Source: Pseudonocardia alaniniphila (lineage in GTDB: Bacteria > Actinomycetota > Actinomycetes > Mycobacteriales > Pseudonocardiaceae). Taken from it: a stretch of DNA of 64,000 nucleotides. Below the pieces are notes generated by a model. That model was given only the letters and a program-made list of their open reading frames with translations. It did no database searches and was not told the DNA's origin. Position numbers and translations under genes: made by a program. Every line of letters begins with the position of its first letter. The stretch's first letter is position 1. Location: NCBI RefSeq assembly GCF_022524485.1, contig NZ_JAKXMK010000025.1:62001-126000 (forward strand), given 5' to 3'. Of the stretch, positions 63,029-64,000 are shown piece by piece.

Positions 63029-63508
63029 GTGTCCCCCGAGACCCTTGTCGCCGGGCTGCTGATCGTCGTCGGCATCGCCGGGATAGTGGTGCCGGTGCTG
63101 CCCGGGCTGATCCTCGTGCTCGCCGGTGTGGCCGTCTGGGCGGTCCCGCGCGGGGACGCCCTCGGCTGGGCGGTACTCGGCATCGCGACCGGGATCGTCG
63201 TGCTGGGCAGCGTGGCGAAGTACCTGTTGCCCGGCCGCCGGCTACGCGACTCCGGAGTGCCCGGCCGCACGCTCGCCGCGGGAGCGGTGCTGGGCGTGGT
63301 CGGGTTCTTCGTCGTGCCGGTGGTGGGTCTGTTCCTCGGGTTCGTGCTCGGGGTCTACCTCGCCGAGCTGGCCCGGCTGCGCGGGCACGGGCAGGCGTGG
63401 CCGTCCACCAAGCATGCGCTCACCGCGGTGGGGTGGAGCATCGTCATCGAGCTGTTCACGGGTCTGCTCGCCGCGGCGGTGTGGATCGGAGGGCTCGTTC
63501 TCAGCTGA
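63029..63508 (+). CDS. DUF456 membrane protein
   Basis: A 159-residue integral membrane protein with about four to five transmembrane helices. The start SPETLVAGLLIVVGIAGIVVPVLPGLILVLAG is the family-typical glycine/proline-rich first hairpin, and VVPVVGLFLGFVLGVYLAELAR is the second conserved block (regions). DUF456 proteins have no known function. It lies between the M16 protease and dapB and has its own -10 box. Confidence 0.87.
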   Translation: MSPETLVAGLLIVVGIAGIVVPVLPGLILVLAGVAVWAVPRGDALGWAVLGIATGIVVLGSVAKYLLPGRRLRDSGVPGRTLAAGAVLGVVGFFVVPVVGLFLGFVLGVYLAELARLRGHGQAWPSTKHALTAVGWSIVIELFTGLLAAAVWIGGLVLS

Positions 63509-63523
63509 TGCCGGGGCTCTGAT

Positions 63524-63529
63524 TAGTCT
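63524..63529 (+). promoter_or_regulatory. -10 box TAGTCT for dapB
   Basis: TAGTCT is followed by 6 nt and GTG 63536, again the leaderless pattern. Confidence 0.45.
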
Positions 63530-63535
63530 GCGGTC

Positions 63536-64000
63536 GTGGCGGAGAACGGGATCCGGGTCGGTGTGGTGGGCGCGCAGGGGCGGATGGGCGCGCAGGTGTG
63601 CGGCGCCGTCGAGGCGGCGCCGGACCTGGAGCTGCGCGCCCAGGTCGACGAGGGCGACCCGCTGTCGCTGCTCGTGGACGCCGGTGTGCAGGTCGCCGTC
63701 GACTTCACCCATCCCGGCGTGGCGCTCGACAACGTGCGGTTCTGCATCGAGCACGACATCGCCGCGGTGGTCGGCACCAGCGGGTTCGACGAGACGAAGC
63801 TCGCCGCGGTGCGCGGGAAGCTCGCGGAACACCCCGGACACGTGCTCATCGCCCCGAACTTCGGTATCGGCGCCGTCCTGTCGATGCAGTTCGCACGGCA
63901 GGCCGCGCGGTTCTTCGAGTCCGTCGAGGTGATCGAGCTGCACCACGCCGGCAAGGTCGACGCCCCGTCCGGCACGGCGGTGCACACGGCCGCCCTGATC
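63536..64000 (+). CDS. dapB: 4-hydroxy-tetrahydrodipicolinate reductase, N-terminal part
   Basis: The first 155 residues are in the window; the gene runs off the right edge. The NAD(P)-binding GVVGAQGRMGAQV, the VAVDFTHPGVALDN strand, VVGTSGFDE, APNFGIGAVL and the active-site ELHHAGKVDAPSGTA are all diagnostic of DapB in the lysine/diaminopimelate pathway. The H-H and K residues of the catalytic motif are intact. M. tuberculosis dapB (Rv2773c) is likewise downstream of the PNPase and M16 genes. The open frame continues to base 64000 without a stop. Confidence 0.96.
   Translation, partial: MAENGIRVGVVGAQGRMGAQVCGAVEAAPDLELRAQVDEGDPLSLLVDAGVQVAVDFTHPGVALDNVRFCIEHDIAAVVGTSGFDETKLAAVRGKLAEHPGHVLIAPNFGIGAVLSMQFARQAARFFESVEVIELHHAGKVDAPSGTAVHTAALI

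Overview
This 64-kb window is a very GC-rich, gene-dense piece of an actinobacterial chromosome, most like the Pseudonocardiaceae (Pseudonocardia type). The evidence is the presence of mycothione reductase (mycothiol redox), GTG/TTG starts and many start codons placed 6-8 nt after a TANNNT -10 box, and a gene order that closely follows the Mycobacterium tuberculosis blocks rip1-ispG-GNAT-PBP lipoprotein-map, proS-Rv2844/Rv2843-rimP-nusA-ylxR-infB-rbfA-nrnA-dinF and truB-ribF-rpsO-pnp-M16 protease-dapB. No rRNA, tRNA, CRISPR array, insertion sequence, integrase or phage gene was found. No gene-free stretch exceeds about 280 bases.

Layout. 1-4.8 kb: end of an M50 site-2 protease, a HAD-like protein, ispG (isoprenoids), a GNAT and a DUF574-type methyltransferase. 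4.8-10.1 kb: an accessory block with a DrrAB-type ABC exporter divergent from its probable TetR regulator across a 38-bp dyad operator, a second TetR, and a two-gene unit of an RmlC-like epimerase and a SAF-domain oxidoreductase. 10.3-19.2 kb: penicillin-binding lipoprotein, DUF3054 protein, methionine aminopeptidase, CGNR regulator, PNPOx-like protein, PlsC-type acyltransferase, fatty-acid desaturase, mycothione reductase, ElaA-like GNAT and LapA-like protein. 19.3-22.9 kb: DEAD-box RNA helicase, RIO kinase, YaaA. 23.0-28 kb: an RRHVD-type cysteine leader peptide in front of metY-metX, an SMP-30 protein, and a split RibD-like reductase/deaminase pair.

28-44.5 kb: proS; a huge FHA protein with a glycine/alanine/asparagine minisatellite; a membrane protein with octapeptide repeats; YjbQ and a class-V aminotransferase sharing overlapping opposed -10 boxes; a ferritin-like/lipoprotein pair; then the translation operon rimP-nusA-ylxR-infB-ylxP-rbfA-nrnA. 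44.6-49.8 kb: a signal-less subtilase overlapped by a small I9-propeptide-like protein, a methyltransferase, a MATE exporter and an ABC-F ATPase. 49.9-55.5 kb: a symmetric regulatory cassette in which two DUF5995 paralogues are each divergently paired with a regulator (a LuxR/AAA giant regulator and an ECF sigma factor). 55.6-64 kb: truB and ribF (divergent), an XRE-type regulator, ThpR, rpsO, pnp, an M16 protease, a DUF456 protein and the start of dapB.

The housekeeping genes are confidently named. The points most worth following are the subtilase/inhibitor-like pair, the DUF5995-regulator cassette, the leader peptide upstream of metY, and the recurrent leaderless-promoter signature.
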